Source: an uncultured Bacilli bacterium | GTDB lineage: Bacteria; Bacillota_I; Bacilli_A; RFN20; CAG-449 | DNA length: 12,308 bases | Assembly: GCA_947593895.1 (NCBI GenBank) | Contig: CANQDY010000026.1 | Location: 1 to 12,308 of the forward strand | Direction of reading: 5' to 3' | In this document: one piece after another, positions 5,137 through 12,262 of the stretch | How positions within the stretch are numbered: the stretch's first letter is position 1 | How the letters are laid out: each line of letters opens with the position of its first letter | The notes under the pieces: model-generated | What the model was told of the DNA's origin: nothing | Seen by the model: only the letters and a program-made list of their open reading frames with translations | Database searches by the model: none | Made by a program: the position numbers and the translations under genes

Positions 5137-7444
5137 AAAAATTATCCAGCATTTTATTAATTCCATTTTAGTATTATCTTTCTTACTTTTAGTGGTTATA
5201 GGATGCTTTTGTAGTACCAATATTAAAAATACAAAAGTTAATTTATCAGATCGAACAATTATAAATCAAACAAAAATTTATTATCGTTACCATCATGAAA
5301 TAGAATTATTGGGTAAAGAAGATGATTATGTTAGTTTTAATCAATTACCTACTGTTTTGATTGATGCTCTATTATCAATAGAGGATAACGAATATTACTA
5401 TCATAATGGTTTTAATCCAAAAAGAATTATCATGTCATTAGTTCAAAATCTCTTTTCTTCATCACTTCAAGGTGGTTCAACAATTACCCAGCAATTAATA
5501 AAAAATACAACATTAACCAGCGAAAAGACATATTCAAGAAAAATCAAAGAAGCATATTTAAGTTTTATTTTAGAACAAAACTATACTAAAGAAGAAATTC
5601 TTGAACTATATTTCAATAAGGTTTATTTTGAACAATCCGTTCCAGGAATTAATTATGCAAGCAAAACATTTTTCAATAAAAATATATGGAATATCAATTT
5701 AGTTGAAGCGGCAACATTAGTAGGTTTAGTTAAATCACCAAGTTATTACTACCCTTTTACCTATCCGGAAAGAACAAATGAAAGAAAAAATTTAGTTCTA
5801 CATAGTATGTATCAAAATAAAGCAATTACTTATGAGGAATATCAAATTGCTAAATCAATTACTGTTAACGAAATCTTATATCAAAAAGAAAAAAGTGATA
5901 ATTTAGAATATCCATTTCAAGCTTATCTAGACTTAGTTTATGAAGAAGTAAAACAAATAAGTGGAAAAGACTTATACACTCACCCACTTAAAGTTGAAAC
6001 ATATCTTGATACTAATTTACAAAATTATATTGACCAAATTCAAGAAGGAAAAGTTATTAATTTTACCGATGATAATCAACAAATCGGTGGAGCAATCATT
6101 GATAATAGCAATACTAGTATAATTGGTATTATCGGGGGAAGAAATTATGTAGGGAAAAAAATATTTAATCGAGGTTTTCATTTAAAAAGAAGCCCCGCAA
6201 GTACAATCAAACCACTTTTATCTTACTCGCTTGGAATGGAACATTTATCGTTGCATCCTTTATCTACAGTTATAGATGAAGAATATAATTATCAAGGAAC
6301 CAATACCTCAGTTCATAACGCTGATAAAAAATACTTAGGAAATATCTCAATTATTGATGCTCTAGGTTACTCAAGAAATACGTGCGCAGTAAAATTATTT
6401 GATCAAGTTGTAAGCAAGATTGGAATAAAAAAAGTACAAGAGTATTTAAAATCAATTGATTTAATGGACGATGGGGTTTTAACTTCAAGTTATGCCATCG
6501 GCGGAATGACTTATGGACTCTCTCCATTACAAGTATGCGGTGGCTATTCAATGCTTGCCAATCATGGACGCTATCAAAAGCCCTCAACTATCAAACGTAT
6601 TACTGATTATGAAGGAAATATAATTTACGAAAGAAAAGATTTATATAAACAAATTATTAGCGAAGAAAGTGCGGATATGGTGACATACTCATTAAATAAG
6701 GTAATTGAAAAAAATTATCTTAATATTTCTGTTGCAAAACCAAACAATATTGCTATTGCTGGAAAAACTGGAACAAACGCATATGATATATCAACAATAA
6801 ATAAATTAAGCTATCCAAAAAATGCAGATAAAGATATTTGGTTTGCCGGTTATAATCCAACCCATACCTGCGTAATTTGGACCGGATTTGATGAAGCCGT
6901 TTATAAAAAAAATTATTTTACCAGTAACGATTCACGAAAAAAAATTTCAAAGCAAATATTTAAATTAATTATGGAACGCATTAATCAACCTACTAATTTT
7001 ACTTATTCTTCATCTCTAAAAGAAATTTCTTTAGTTAAAGGTTTAGATGATTCTTATCTTCCAAATGAAATCACTCCATCAATAATGATCGATAAAACTT
7101 TAATTAATCCAAATAAAATAAATGTTAAATCTTTACCTTCATTAAATTTGGAAACAGTAGATAATGTTGAAGCATTTACTTCATTATTTGACTTGGTTTT
7201 CCAAGTAAAAACAAAGTTTAATGAAGATCCAATATATGAACGCTTATTTGGAAAAAAGCAATATGTAATGATGATAACTGATCCTTTAGGAAACAAAGAA
7301 AGTTTATACTCAGAAGATGGTTATTTTGAATATTTTGTCAAAGAAAAAGGAGAATACTTATTTGAATTTAGTATTACTTTTTCAAATAACTCTTCTTTAT
7401 ATAGTTCTCCATATATCTACAATTATTTTAATAACTTCTTATAA
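5111..7444 (+). CDS. ponA: Class A penicillin-binding protein (PBP1 type)
   Basis: This bifunctional enzyme polymerises glycan strands from lipid II and cross-links them outside the membrane. The 777-residue product has a basic cytoplasmic start, one membrane anchor (about 15-34), and a GT51 glycosyltransferase domain (about 70-240) with catalytic E91 in EDNEYYYHNG, QGGSTITQQ (120-128) and ELYFNKVYF (165-173). The transpeptidase domain has SxxK at S364-K367 (STIK), SRN at 421-423 and KTGT at 552-555. About 170 residues follow the transpeptidase without a recognised domain. An ATG at 5087 lies in frame, but the ATG at 5111 starts the typical basic MRKTKK segment with an AGGT nine bases upstream, so it is preferred; either way the gene overlaps recU. 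Its 3' end overlaps the convergent nth gene by 22 bases. It is a likely partner of GpsB. Confidence 0.95.
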   Translation: MRKTKKIFKKIIQHFINSILVLSFLLLVVIGCFCSTNIKNTKVNLSDRTIINQTKIYYRYHHEIELLGKEDDYVSFNQLPTVLIDALLSIEDNEYYYHNGFNPKRIIMSLVQNLFSSSLQGGSTITQQLIKNTTLTSEKTYSRKIKEAYLSFILEQNYTKEEILELYFNKVYFEQSVPGINYASKTFFNKNIWNINLVEAATLVGLVKSPSYYYPFTYPERTNERKNLVLHSMYQNKAITYEEYQIAKSITVNEILYQKEKSDNLEYPFQAYLDLVYEEVKQISGKDLYTHPLKVETYLDTNLQNYIDQIQEGKVINFTDDNQQIGGAIIDNSNTSIIGIIGGRNYVGKKIFNRGFHLKRSPASTIKPLLSYSLGMEHLSLHPLSTVIDEEYNYQGTNTSVHNADKKYLGNISIIDALGYSRNTCAVKLFDQVVSKIGIKKVQEYLKSIDLMDDGVLTSSYAIGGMTYGLSPLQVCGGYSMLANHGRYQKPSTIKRITDYEGNIIYERKDLYKQIISEESADMVTYSLNKVIEKNYLNISVAKPNNIAIAGKTGTNAYDISTINKLSYPKNADKDIWFAGYNPTHTCVIWTGFDEAVYKKNYFTSNDSRKKISKQIFKLIMERINQPTNFTYSSSLKEISLVKGLDDSYLPNEITPSIMIDKTLINPNKINVKSLPSLNLETVDNVEAFTSLFDLVFQVKTKFNEDPIYERLFGKKQYVMMITDPLGNKESLYSEDGYFEYFVKEKGEYLFEFSITFSNNSSLYSSPYIYNYFNNFL

Positions 7445-8058
7445 TGCTCACATATATTTTGTAAATCACAATCTTTGCAAGATGGATTTTGGCTTTTACA
7501 AAGATATCTTCCTAAAAATATCAATTGATGATGGGCTTTAATTAATATTTCTCTAGGTATTATCCTTTTTAATTTATTTTCTACTTCTAAAGTTGAACAA
7601 CTCTCTTTTACTAAACCAATTCTTTTTGATACCCGTTCAACGTGAGTATCAACGGGCATTTCCGGGATTTTAAAATACTCAATTAGAACTACATTTGCAG
7701 TTTTTCTACCAACACCAGGTAATTTCATTAGATCATTTTTATTACTTGGGACTTTCCCATTATATTGACTAACTAAGATTTTCGCTGTCAATAAAATATT
7801 CCTTGCTTTAGTTTTACTTAATCCTACTGAATGAATAATTTTTTCTATTTGATCTTCATTGGCTTGACTTATTAACTCTAAGGTTGAATATTGTTCAAAT
7901 AATAACTCAGTTACTTTATTGACACTTTTATCGGTAGCTTGTGCCGAAAGCATAACAGCAAATAAAAGTTCATAATCCTTTTGATAATGTAACTCACAAC
8001 GAGCATCTGGAAATTTATTATCTAAAAAGGAAAATACTTCTTTAACTTTTTTATTCAT
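7423..8058 (-). CDS. nth: Endonuclease III (base-excision repair glycosylase/AP lyase)
   Basis: Nth removes oxidised pyrimidines and nicks the resulting abasic site. The 211-residue protein is full length. It has the helix-hairpin-helix LPGVGRKTANVV (113-124) with catalytic lysine K119, the catalytic aspartate D137 in PVDTHVERVSKRIGL, and the iron-sulfur ligands C187, C194, C197 and C203 in the exact C-x6-C-x2-C-x5-C spacing. The ATG lies inside the end of dnaD (8-base overlap, ATGAATAA) and has no strong ribosome binding site, so translation is probably coupled to dnaD. The dnaD-nth pair is conserved in Bacilli. The final seven codons lie on the opposite strand of the PBP gene, and no terminator is visible between the two convergent genes. 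Confidence 0.97.
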   Translation of the reverse strand: MNKKVKEVFSFLDNKFPDARCELHYQKDYELLFAVMLSAQATDKSVNKVTELLFEQYSTLELISQANEDQIEKIIHSVGLSKTKARNILLTAKILVSQYNGKVPSNKNDLMKLPGVGRKTANVVLIEYFKIPEMPVDTHVERVSKRIGLVKESCSTLEVENKLKRIIPREILIKAHHQLIFLGRYLCKSQNPSCKDCDLQNICEHYKKLLK

Positions 8059-8710
8059 CTCTTGATGTCCATTTCACATTAGCAATTTTTATAGTTTCTT
8101 CAACATCTTTTTTCCATTTTTCATTTACTGAAGAATATCCTTCTTTTTCAATATCTCTAGATGATAAATATTTCATAATTGCTTTATCTATTTGATTGAT
8201 AGTAACTTTCTTGGATTTATTTTGACAAATATGGAGGCATTCCACAATTGTTTCTTCTTTAATACCCTGATTAATCCATTCACTAACTTTTTCAATTTCT
8301 AAAGGCGATAAAGTTCTGCCCAATTCATTTTGCATTATTTGAAAGATATTTTGTAATTCACTTTGTTTTCCTTTATCAGAGTTTTCTTTTGCTAAACGAA
8401 TTATATCCATGTTAAATAGGTCAATAATCATATCATAGGTTGGTTTAATTGTAGTAACAATTGAATCATTGCTATTATCATAAGCAATAAATCCTCTTGT
8501 TGTTAAACTAACTAAGATTGCATCGATTTCATTTACAGCAATGTTCATTTTTAACGCTAAAAGTTCTGCGGTAATAAGAACTTTTTCTTTTTTTAAAATA
8601 TTATCAATCGAAAGTAAAACGATGACATCATATTCACTTAATCCAAGTGATTTATACTTATCGATTAAAATATATCGATAATCAATTTGTTCAATACTTA
8701 CTCCATTCAT
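8051..8710 (-). CDS. dnaD: Replication initiation/restart protein DnaD
   Basis: DnaD acts with DnaA, DnaB and DnaI in loading the replicative helicase at oriC and at restart sites in low-GC Bacillota. The 219-residue product has the N-terminal winged-helix domain (about 10-80: KYKSLGLSEYDVIVLL, then TRGFIAYD at 71-78). The C-terminal DnaD/DnaB domain (about 117-185) contains the characteristic LGRTLSPLEIEKVSEWI (130-146). The equivalent of the family IDxxLxxW motif is IDKAIMKYL (174-182), so the tryptophan is replaced. The start lies only eight bases after the upstream fusion gene, and the weak ribosome binding site TAGGT includes that gene's TAG stop. The spacing implies one operon: fusion gene, dnaD, nth. 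Confidence 0.92.
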   Translation of the reverse strand: MNGVSIEQIDYRYILIDKYKSLGLSEYDVIVLLSIDNILKKEKVLITAELLALKMNIAVNEIDAILVSLTTRGFIAYDNSNDSIVTTIKPTYDMIIDLFNMDIIRLAKENSDKGKQSELQNIFQIMQNELGRTLSPLEIEKVSEWINQGIKEETIVECLHICQNKSKKVTINQIDKAIMKYLSSRDIEKEGYSSVNEKWKKDVEETIKIANVKWTSRDE

Positions 8711-8718
8711 AAAAATAC

Positions 8719-10371
8719 CTATTTACATACTTTTTTAAATACTCTTAAGAAGTTAAGAGAAAAAATTTTCTTAATCTCTTCATTGGTATAACCTTCTTTG
8801 ACTAATGCATCCTTTAACGCTAAAGTTTTAGTACAATCGCTCATACCAAGAGGAGTAGGGATTCCATCAAAATCACTACCTAAGCTAATGACATCTACTC
8901 CAGCAATTTTCTTAATATGATTAATATGTTTTATAATATCCGGAATTTGATTAGTTTGGCTTTTTGATACAAAATCAGAGCAGTAGTTTATTCCCATAAC
9001 TCCACCATTTTCTTTTAATTTTAAAATCATATCATCAGTTAAATTTCTTACTACTCCACACACAGTTCTAGCATTAGAGTGAGAAGCAACAATCGGCTGT
9101 TTTGAATATTTTATTACATCGTAAAATCCAGAATCAGAAAGATGAGAAACATCAATAATTATTCCAAGTTCATTCATCTTCTTAACTAATTCAATCCCAA
9201 AAGGAGTTAATCCATCTTTTGTATTCGGTTGACTATAAAGTGGATTTTTTTCACCCAAAGAAAAATTTGGGTAACCAATTCCATTTGGGTAATTCCAGGT
9301 TAATGTCATCATTCTTACTCCTTGAGAATAAATATAGTTCAGGTTTTCCATTTTTCCTTCAATTAATCCTGCATCTTCAATTGCTAATAATGCCGACATT
9401 TTCTTATTTGATTTATTTTTAATAACATCTTGATAATTATAAACTTGAGATATAATATTCTTATTTTCGTCCATTTCTTTTTTAAACACATCAATGTATT
9501 TTTTTACTTCTTCAAACGGATGTTGATATTTTGTTAATGGTAGAAATATTGCAAAAGCTTGCATTAAATATTGTCCATAATTCATTTTCTTTAAGGATAC
9601 ATGAAGATTATTGTTATATAAACCTTCAGTTTCAATATTATCTTTAGTAATTGTATCACAATGTAAATCAATTACATCTAATCGATCTTTATCAACAAAT
9701 TCAACTGGAATAAAATCATCAACATGATGAATTTTTAAAATCCAATTAGTTTTTTCTGATGAATACTCTCTCATCTTTTCAATTTCTTCTAAGCACTTTA
9801 CTAAAGAAATTTTCTTTAATAAATAAATATTCTCATCAATTTCTTTAATTAATGATGGAGTAATAGAAAAATCAAAAATCATTGAAAAACGTAACGCTCT
9901 TAAAATTCTTAAAGGATCTTCTTTAAAGCGAGTAGATGGTTTACCAATCATTGAAATTAAATGATTCTTTAAATCATCAACACCATGATAATAATCAAAA
10001 ATCCTGCCATCTTTGTTAATATAGATTGCATTAATAGTAAAATCTCTTCTCTTTGCATCTTCTTTCAAACTTTTAATAAATGTAACCGAATCTGGATGAC
10101 GATAATCATGATATTCACCTTCTTTTCTTAAGGTTGTAATATCAACTTTTTTATTATTGTAATTTATATGAATACTACCGACATGAGAAAATGATGAATC
10201 AAATTTTAAGAACTCTTTCATCTGATCTGGTGTTGCATTAGTAACTAAATCAAAATCTTTAATTTCCTTTTTTAAAAGGTAATCACGGCTAGTTCCACCA
10301 ACCATATATAGCGAATAACCTTTTGAGGCAAATATTTTTTCTAGTTCAACATAAGTTTCTGGTAATGGCAT
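8719..10371 (-). CDS. Fusion: CCA-adding nucleotidyltransferase head plus M19 dipeptidase
   Basis: This single 550-residue frame joins two unrelated enzymes. Residues 1 to about 215 are the head and part of the neck of a class II tRNA CCA-adding enzyme/poly(A) polymerase: YMVGGTSRDYLL (22-33), catalytic DFD (39-41), VDITTLRKEGEYHDYRHP (76-93), KRRDFTINAI (107-116) and DPLRILRALRF (152-162). The family's arginine-containing motif D is not clearly kept (KISLVKCLEEIEKM, 187-200). The tRNA-binding body and tail are absent; ordinary enzymes have about 400 residues. Residues about 232-550 are a full-length M19 (membrane/renal) dipeptidase with all metal and substrate ligands: H237 and D239 in DLHCDT, E332 in AIEDAG, H410 in DVSHLS, H431 and R435 in SHSNAR, and D500 in GSDFDG. 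No in-frame ATG, GTG or TTG lies close to the junction. AAGGAG eight bases before the ATG supports the start. It heads the operon with dnaD and nth, where cca is expected. Confidence 0.9.
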   Translation of the reverse strand: MPLPETYVELEKIFASKGYSLYMVGGTSRDYLLKKEIKDFDLVTNATPDQMKEFLKFDSSFSHVGSIHINYNNKKVDITTLRKEGEYHDYRHPDSVTFIKSLKEDAKRRDFTINAIYINKDGRIFDYYHGVDDLKNHLISMIGKPSTRFKEDPLRILRALRFSMIFDFSITPSLIKEIDENIYLLKKISLVKCLEEIEKMREYSSEKTNWILKIHHVDDFIPVEFVDKDRLDVIDLHCDTITKDNIETEGLYNNNLHVSLKKMNYGQYLMQAFAIFLPLTKYQHPFEEVKKYIDVFKKEMDENKNIISQVYNYQDVIKNKSNKKMSALLAIEDAGLIEGKMENLNYIYSQGVRMMTLTWNYPNGIGYPNFSLGEKNPLYSQPNTKDGLTPFGIELVKKMNELGIIIDVSHLSDSGFYDVIKYSKQPIVASHSNARTVCGVVRNLTDDMILKLKENGGVMGINYCSDFVSKSQTNQIPDIIKHINHIKKIAGVDVISLGSDFDGIPTPLGMSDCTKTLALKDALVKEGYTNEEIKKIFSLNFLRVFKKVCK

Positions 10372-10401
10372 AGTAATTTCTCCTTTATCATGAATTTTTT
10401 A

Positions 10402-10430
10402 TTGACAATATTCTTTTTTTTATTTATATT
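10402..10430 (+). promoter_or_regulatory. Strong promoter of the tRNA-Val gene
   Basis: A perfect -35 TTGACA (10402-10407) and a -10 TATATT (10425-10430, five of six) are separated by exactly 17 bases. Transcription would begin near 10437, about 16 bases before the mature tRNA 5' end. The element lies in the 81-base gap between the divergent fusion gene and the tRNA. I see no equally clear promoter for the minus-strand fusion operon in that gap. Confidence 0.85.
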
Positions 10431-10452
10431 ATTATCGTTATCTGAATCCTAT

Positions 10453-10528
10453 GGGTATTTAGCTCAGCTGGGAGAGCATCTGTTTGACGTACAGAAGGTC
10501 GGGAGTTCGATCCTCTCAGTACCCACCA
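10453..10528 (+). tRNA. tRNA-Val (anticodon GAC), CCA encoded
   Basis: The 76-base sequence folds as a standard cloverleaf. The acceptor stem is GGGTATT with AGTACCC (one G-T pair), the D arm GCTCAGCTGGGAGAGC, the anticodon stem TCTGT/ACAGA around TTGACGT with anticodon GAC at positions 34-36, and the T arm GGGAG-TTCGATC-CTCTC. The discriminator is A and the 3' CCA is encoded in the DNA. GAC reads valine codons GUC and GUU. It has its own promoter and terminator and is not part of a tRNA cluster within this window. Confidence 0.97.
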
Positions 10529-10540
10529 TTTAGAATAAAT

Positions 10541-10567
10541 AAGATTCCTATACGGGAATCTTTTTTT
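10541..10567 (+). terminator. Intrinsic terminator after tRNA-Val
   Basis: AAGATTCC (10541-10548) pairs perfectly with GGAATCTT (10555-10562) around the loop TATACG and runs into seven T (10561-10567). The T run reaches the complement of the cdaA stop codon (10566-10568). Read on the minus strand the same hairpin lies just after cdaA and is followed by TATTTATTCT, so it may also end cdaA transcripts, less efficiently. Confidence 0.92.
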
Positions 10568-11330
10568 ATTCTTCGTTATCATTCATTAATTCGACAAAAT
10601 CATTTAAAAATGAATCGTATGTACAGCTTTCTAATCTACCTTTATAGGCTAAAGAAATTCTTCCTGTTTCTTCACTGACAACAATTGTTACTGAATCACT
10701 GATTTCACTAATGCCAAATGCCGCTCTATGACGAGAACCATATTTTCCAGTTAACGCTCTTGTTGTTGGAGTATAATAAACAGATGCCGCTAAAATCGTA
10801 TTGTCACGAATAACAACAGCTCCATCGTGAAGTCTTGTTCCCGGATAGAAAATAGTCATTAATAATTCCTGGCATACTGGTGCATTAAGAATTGTTCCAT
10901 TTTTAATGATATCATTTAAATTTGTAGTTTTTTCAAATGTCATGATTGCACCGGTTTTAGTTCTTGATAAACTTTTTGTAGTTTCGGCAATCATCTTATA
11001 TAGCTCTTCCTTAGACAATGTTGTATCCTTCATACGTTTTTTTCTTGATCTGACATTGTTAAGAATATAATAACGATATTCACTATCGTTTGTCATAACA
11101 AAAATTACCGCAGAAGCAATCATAAATGCTAACGATAAATACATTACGCTTTGCAAATTAAAGAAACGACTAACAATATAACAAATATAAGTAATTAAAG
11201 TAGAAATAATAACAAATTTTCTTCTCATTAAACAAATCAAAAAGAATGCAAACAATCCTAGTAAGACAACGCTTACAAAAAAATCAGTTGCATAATATGG
11301 AGATTTAAATTTATCAATAAATTCTAACAT
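10566..11330 (-). CDS. cdaA: Membrane-bound diadenylate cyclase CdaA
   Basis: CdaA condenses two ATP into the second messenger c-di-AMP, which controls potassium and osmolyte transport and cell-wall homeostasis in Bacillota. The 254-residue product has three N-terminal membrane helices (about 16-36, 38-55 and 60-80), a charged linker, and the cytosolic DAC domain (about 105-235) with DGAVVIRD (169-176), SRHRAAFG (199-206) and SEETG (219-223). It is slightly shorter than the usual 270 or so residues. GAGG lies about ten bases before the ATG. In many Bacillota cdaA is followed by cdaR and glmM; here it is followed directly by a convergent tRNA gene, so those partners are not in this operon. A minus-strand GATAAT at 11357-11362 is a possible -10 with a poor -35. 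Confidence 0.96.
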   Translation of the reverse strand: MLEFIDKFKSPYYATDFFVSVVLLGLFAFFLICLMRRKFVIISTLITYICYIVSRFFNLQSVMYLSLAFMIASAVIFVMTNDSEYRYYILNNVRSRKKRMKDTTLSKEELYKMIAETTKSLSRTKTGAIMTFEKTTNLNDIIKNGTILNAPVCQELLMTIFYPGTRLHDGAVVIRDNTILAASVYYTPTTRALTGKYGSRHRAAFGISEISDSVTIVVSEETGRISLAYKGRLESCTYDSFLNDFVELMNDNEE

Positions 11331-11422
11331 CTTACTTTTTCCTCACGTATATCTATATTATCATAGTTAGTAATCAAAACTAAAGTGATATTTTATGGAA
11401 AAAGAATTTTTTAATTTATTTC

Positions 11423-11459
11423 AATATTAATATATTATTAATATTTTTTCGTTTATAAT
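11423..11459 (+). promoter_or_regulatory. Candidate promoter and AT palindrome before the four-helix protein gene
   Basis: A perfect -10 TATAAT lies at 11454-11459, with the transcription start predicted about 13 bases before the ATG. No good -35 is present at the normal distance. That position is instead covered by a perfect inverted repeat, AATATTAATA (11423-11432) and TATTAATATT (11436-11445) around TAT, followed by six T in all. The repeat contains no G or C, so chance is a real alternative to an operator. Confidence 0.45.
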
Positions 11460-11478
11460 AATGTGAAGGAGGCACAAA

Positions 11479-12219
11479 ATGATTTCATCAAATAAACTCA
11501 AAAAAATCAAATGGTTCACCATAATTGGCGCTATTTTCAATTTAGCTTTCTGCATTATTTTATTTGTTTACATGACTAAAGGAGTTATTGCAATTGAAAA
11601 TGAATACGCAAAAAGCGAACAAATTGCTAATAGTGTACTTATGGTTTATCGTACATATCAAATTTTACTTTCAATTCTAAGTATTGATATGGTATTCTCC
11701 TTATTACTAATCTCTTCAAGCTTTAGAATTGATCAAATTAGTTATCGTTTAAAATGGGTTAATATTATTGTTGGTTTATTTTCAACAATAACACTTGTAA
11801 TATTACTAATTATTACTAACAAATACAAAGTTTACCCTTTAATTAAAGTTAATGTCTTCACTTACATTCTCTTAGGGTTAAGTTTAATACTAATTGCTAT
11901 TGATCCAATTATGCTTTATATTAAATACAAAAATAATCCTTTCTATCATAATGGGAATTTTAAGAAAACATACAACAATTCTCATCAATATGCTTCAAAA
12001 ACTGAAGATGGATATATTAATCCTCGACCTCGGGAAGAAGATAAAATTGTCGATGAAAAAGATGTAATAGATGCAAATCTTTCTTACTATGAAATATATG
12101 AAAAAAGAAGTAAAGAACTTCAAGAAGTTGAAGATCAATTTGATCAAGGATTAATAAACGATGAAGAATATAATAAAAAAAGGAAAGCAATTTACGATAA
12201 ATACGACCGCTATAGTTAA
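11479..12219 (+). CDS. Four-helix membrane protein with SHOCT-like C-terminus, function unknown
   Basis: I do not recognise a family for the whole 246-residue protein. It has a short basic start (KLKKIK), four strong hydrophobic helices (about 12-33, 53-79, 93-113 and 123-148) and a charged cytoplasmic tail of about 95 residues. The last 40 residues (YYEIYEKRSKELQEVEDQ..., key part LINDEEYNKKRKAIYDKY at 225-242) match the general form of a SHOCT domain: a helix, a short turn with a Gly-Leu-Ile/acidic motif, and a second helix. This domain is common at the C-terminus of small bacterial membrane proteins. AAGGAGG six bases before the ATG is the best ribosome binding site in the window, and TATAAT lies just upstream. 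It is divergent from cdaA across a 148-base gap and appears monocistronic. Confidence 0.85.
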   Translation: MISSNKLKKIKWFTIIGAIFNLAFCIILFVYMTKGVIAIENEYAKSEQIANSVLMVYRTYQILLSILSIDMVFSLLLISSSFRIDQISYRLKWVNIIVGLFSTITLVILLIITNKYKVYPLIKVNVFTYILLGLSLILIAIDPIMLYIKYKNNPFYHNGNFKKTYNNSHQYASKTEDGYINPRPREEDKIVDEKDVIDANLSYYEIYEKRSKELQEVEDQFDQGLINDEEYNKKRKAIYDKYDRYS

Positions 12220-12238
12220 TTGAAAAAATATTTAAAGT

Positions 12239-12262
12239 AAAAGTTAAAAACTTTTGTTTCTC
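12239..12262 (+). terminator. Weak candidate terminator after the four-helix protein gene
   Basis: AAAAGTT (12239-12245) and AACTTTT (12249-12255) can pair around AAA and are followed by GTTTCTCTT. The stem has only one G-C pair and the T tract is interrupted, so termination would be inefficient. It lies about 20 bases after the stop codon. The remainder to the window end (12263-12308) shows no gene. Confidence 0.3.

Noticed and set aside
8719..10371. Two separate genes with an undetected internal start for the dipeptidase
   Set aside because: The frame is continuous, and no ATG, GTG or TTG in frame lies close to the junction; the nearest upstream methionine is M200, about 32 residues before the dipeptidase begins, inside the nucleotidyltransferase part.
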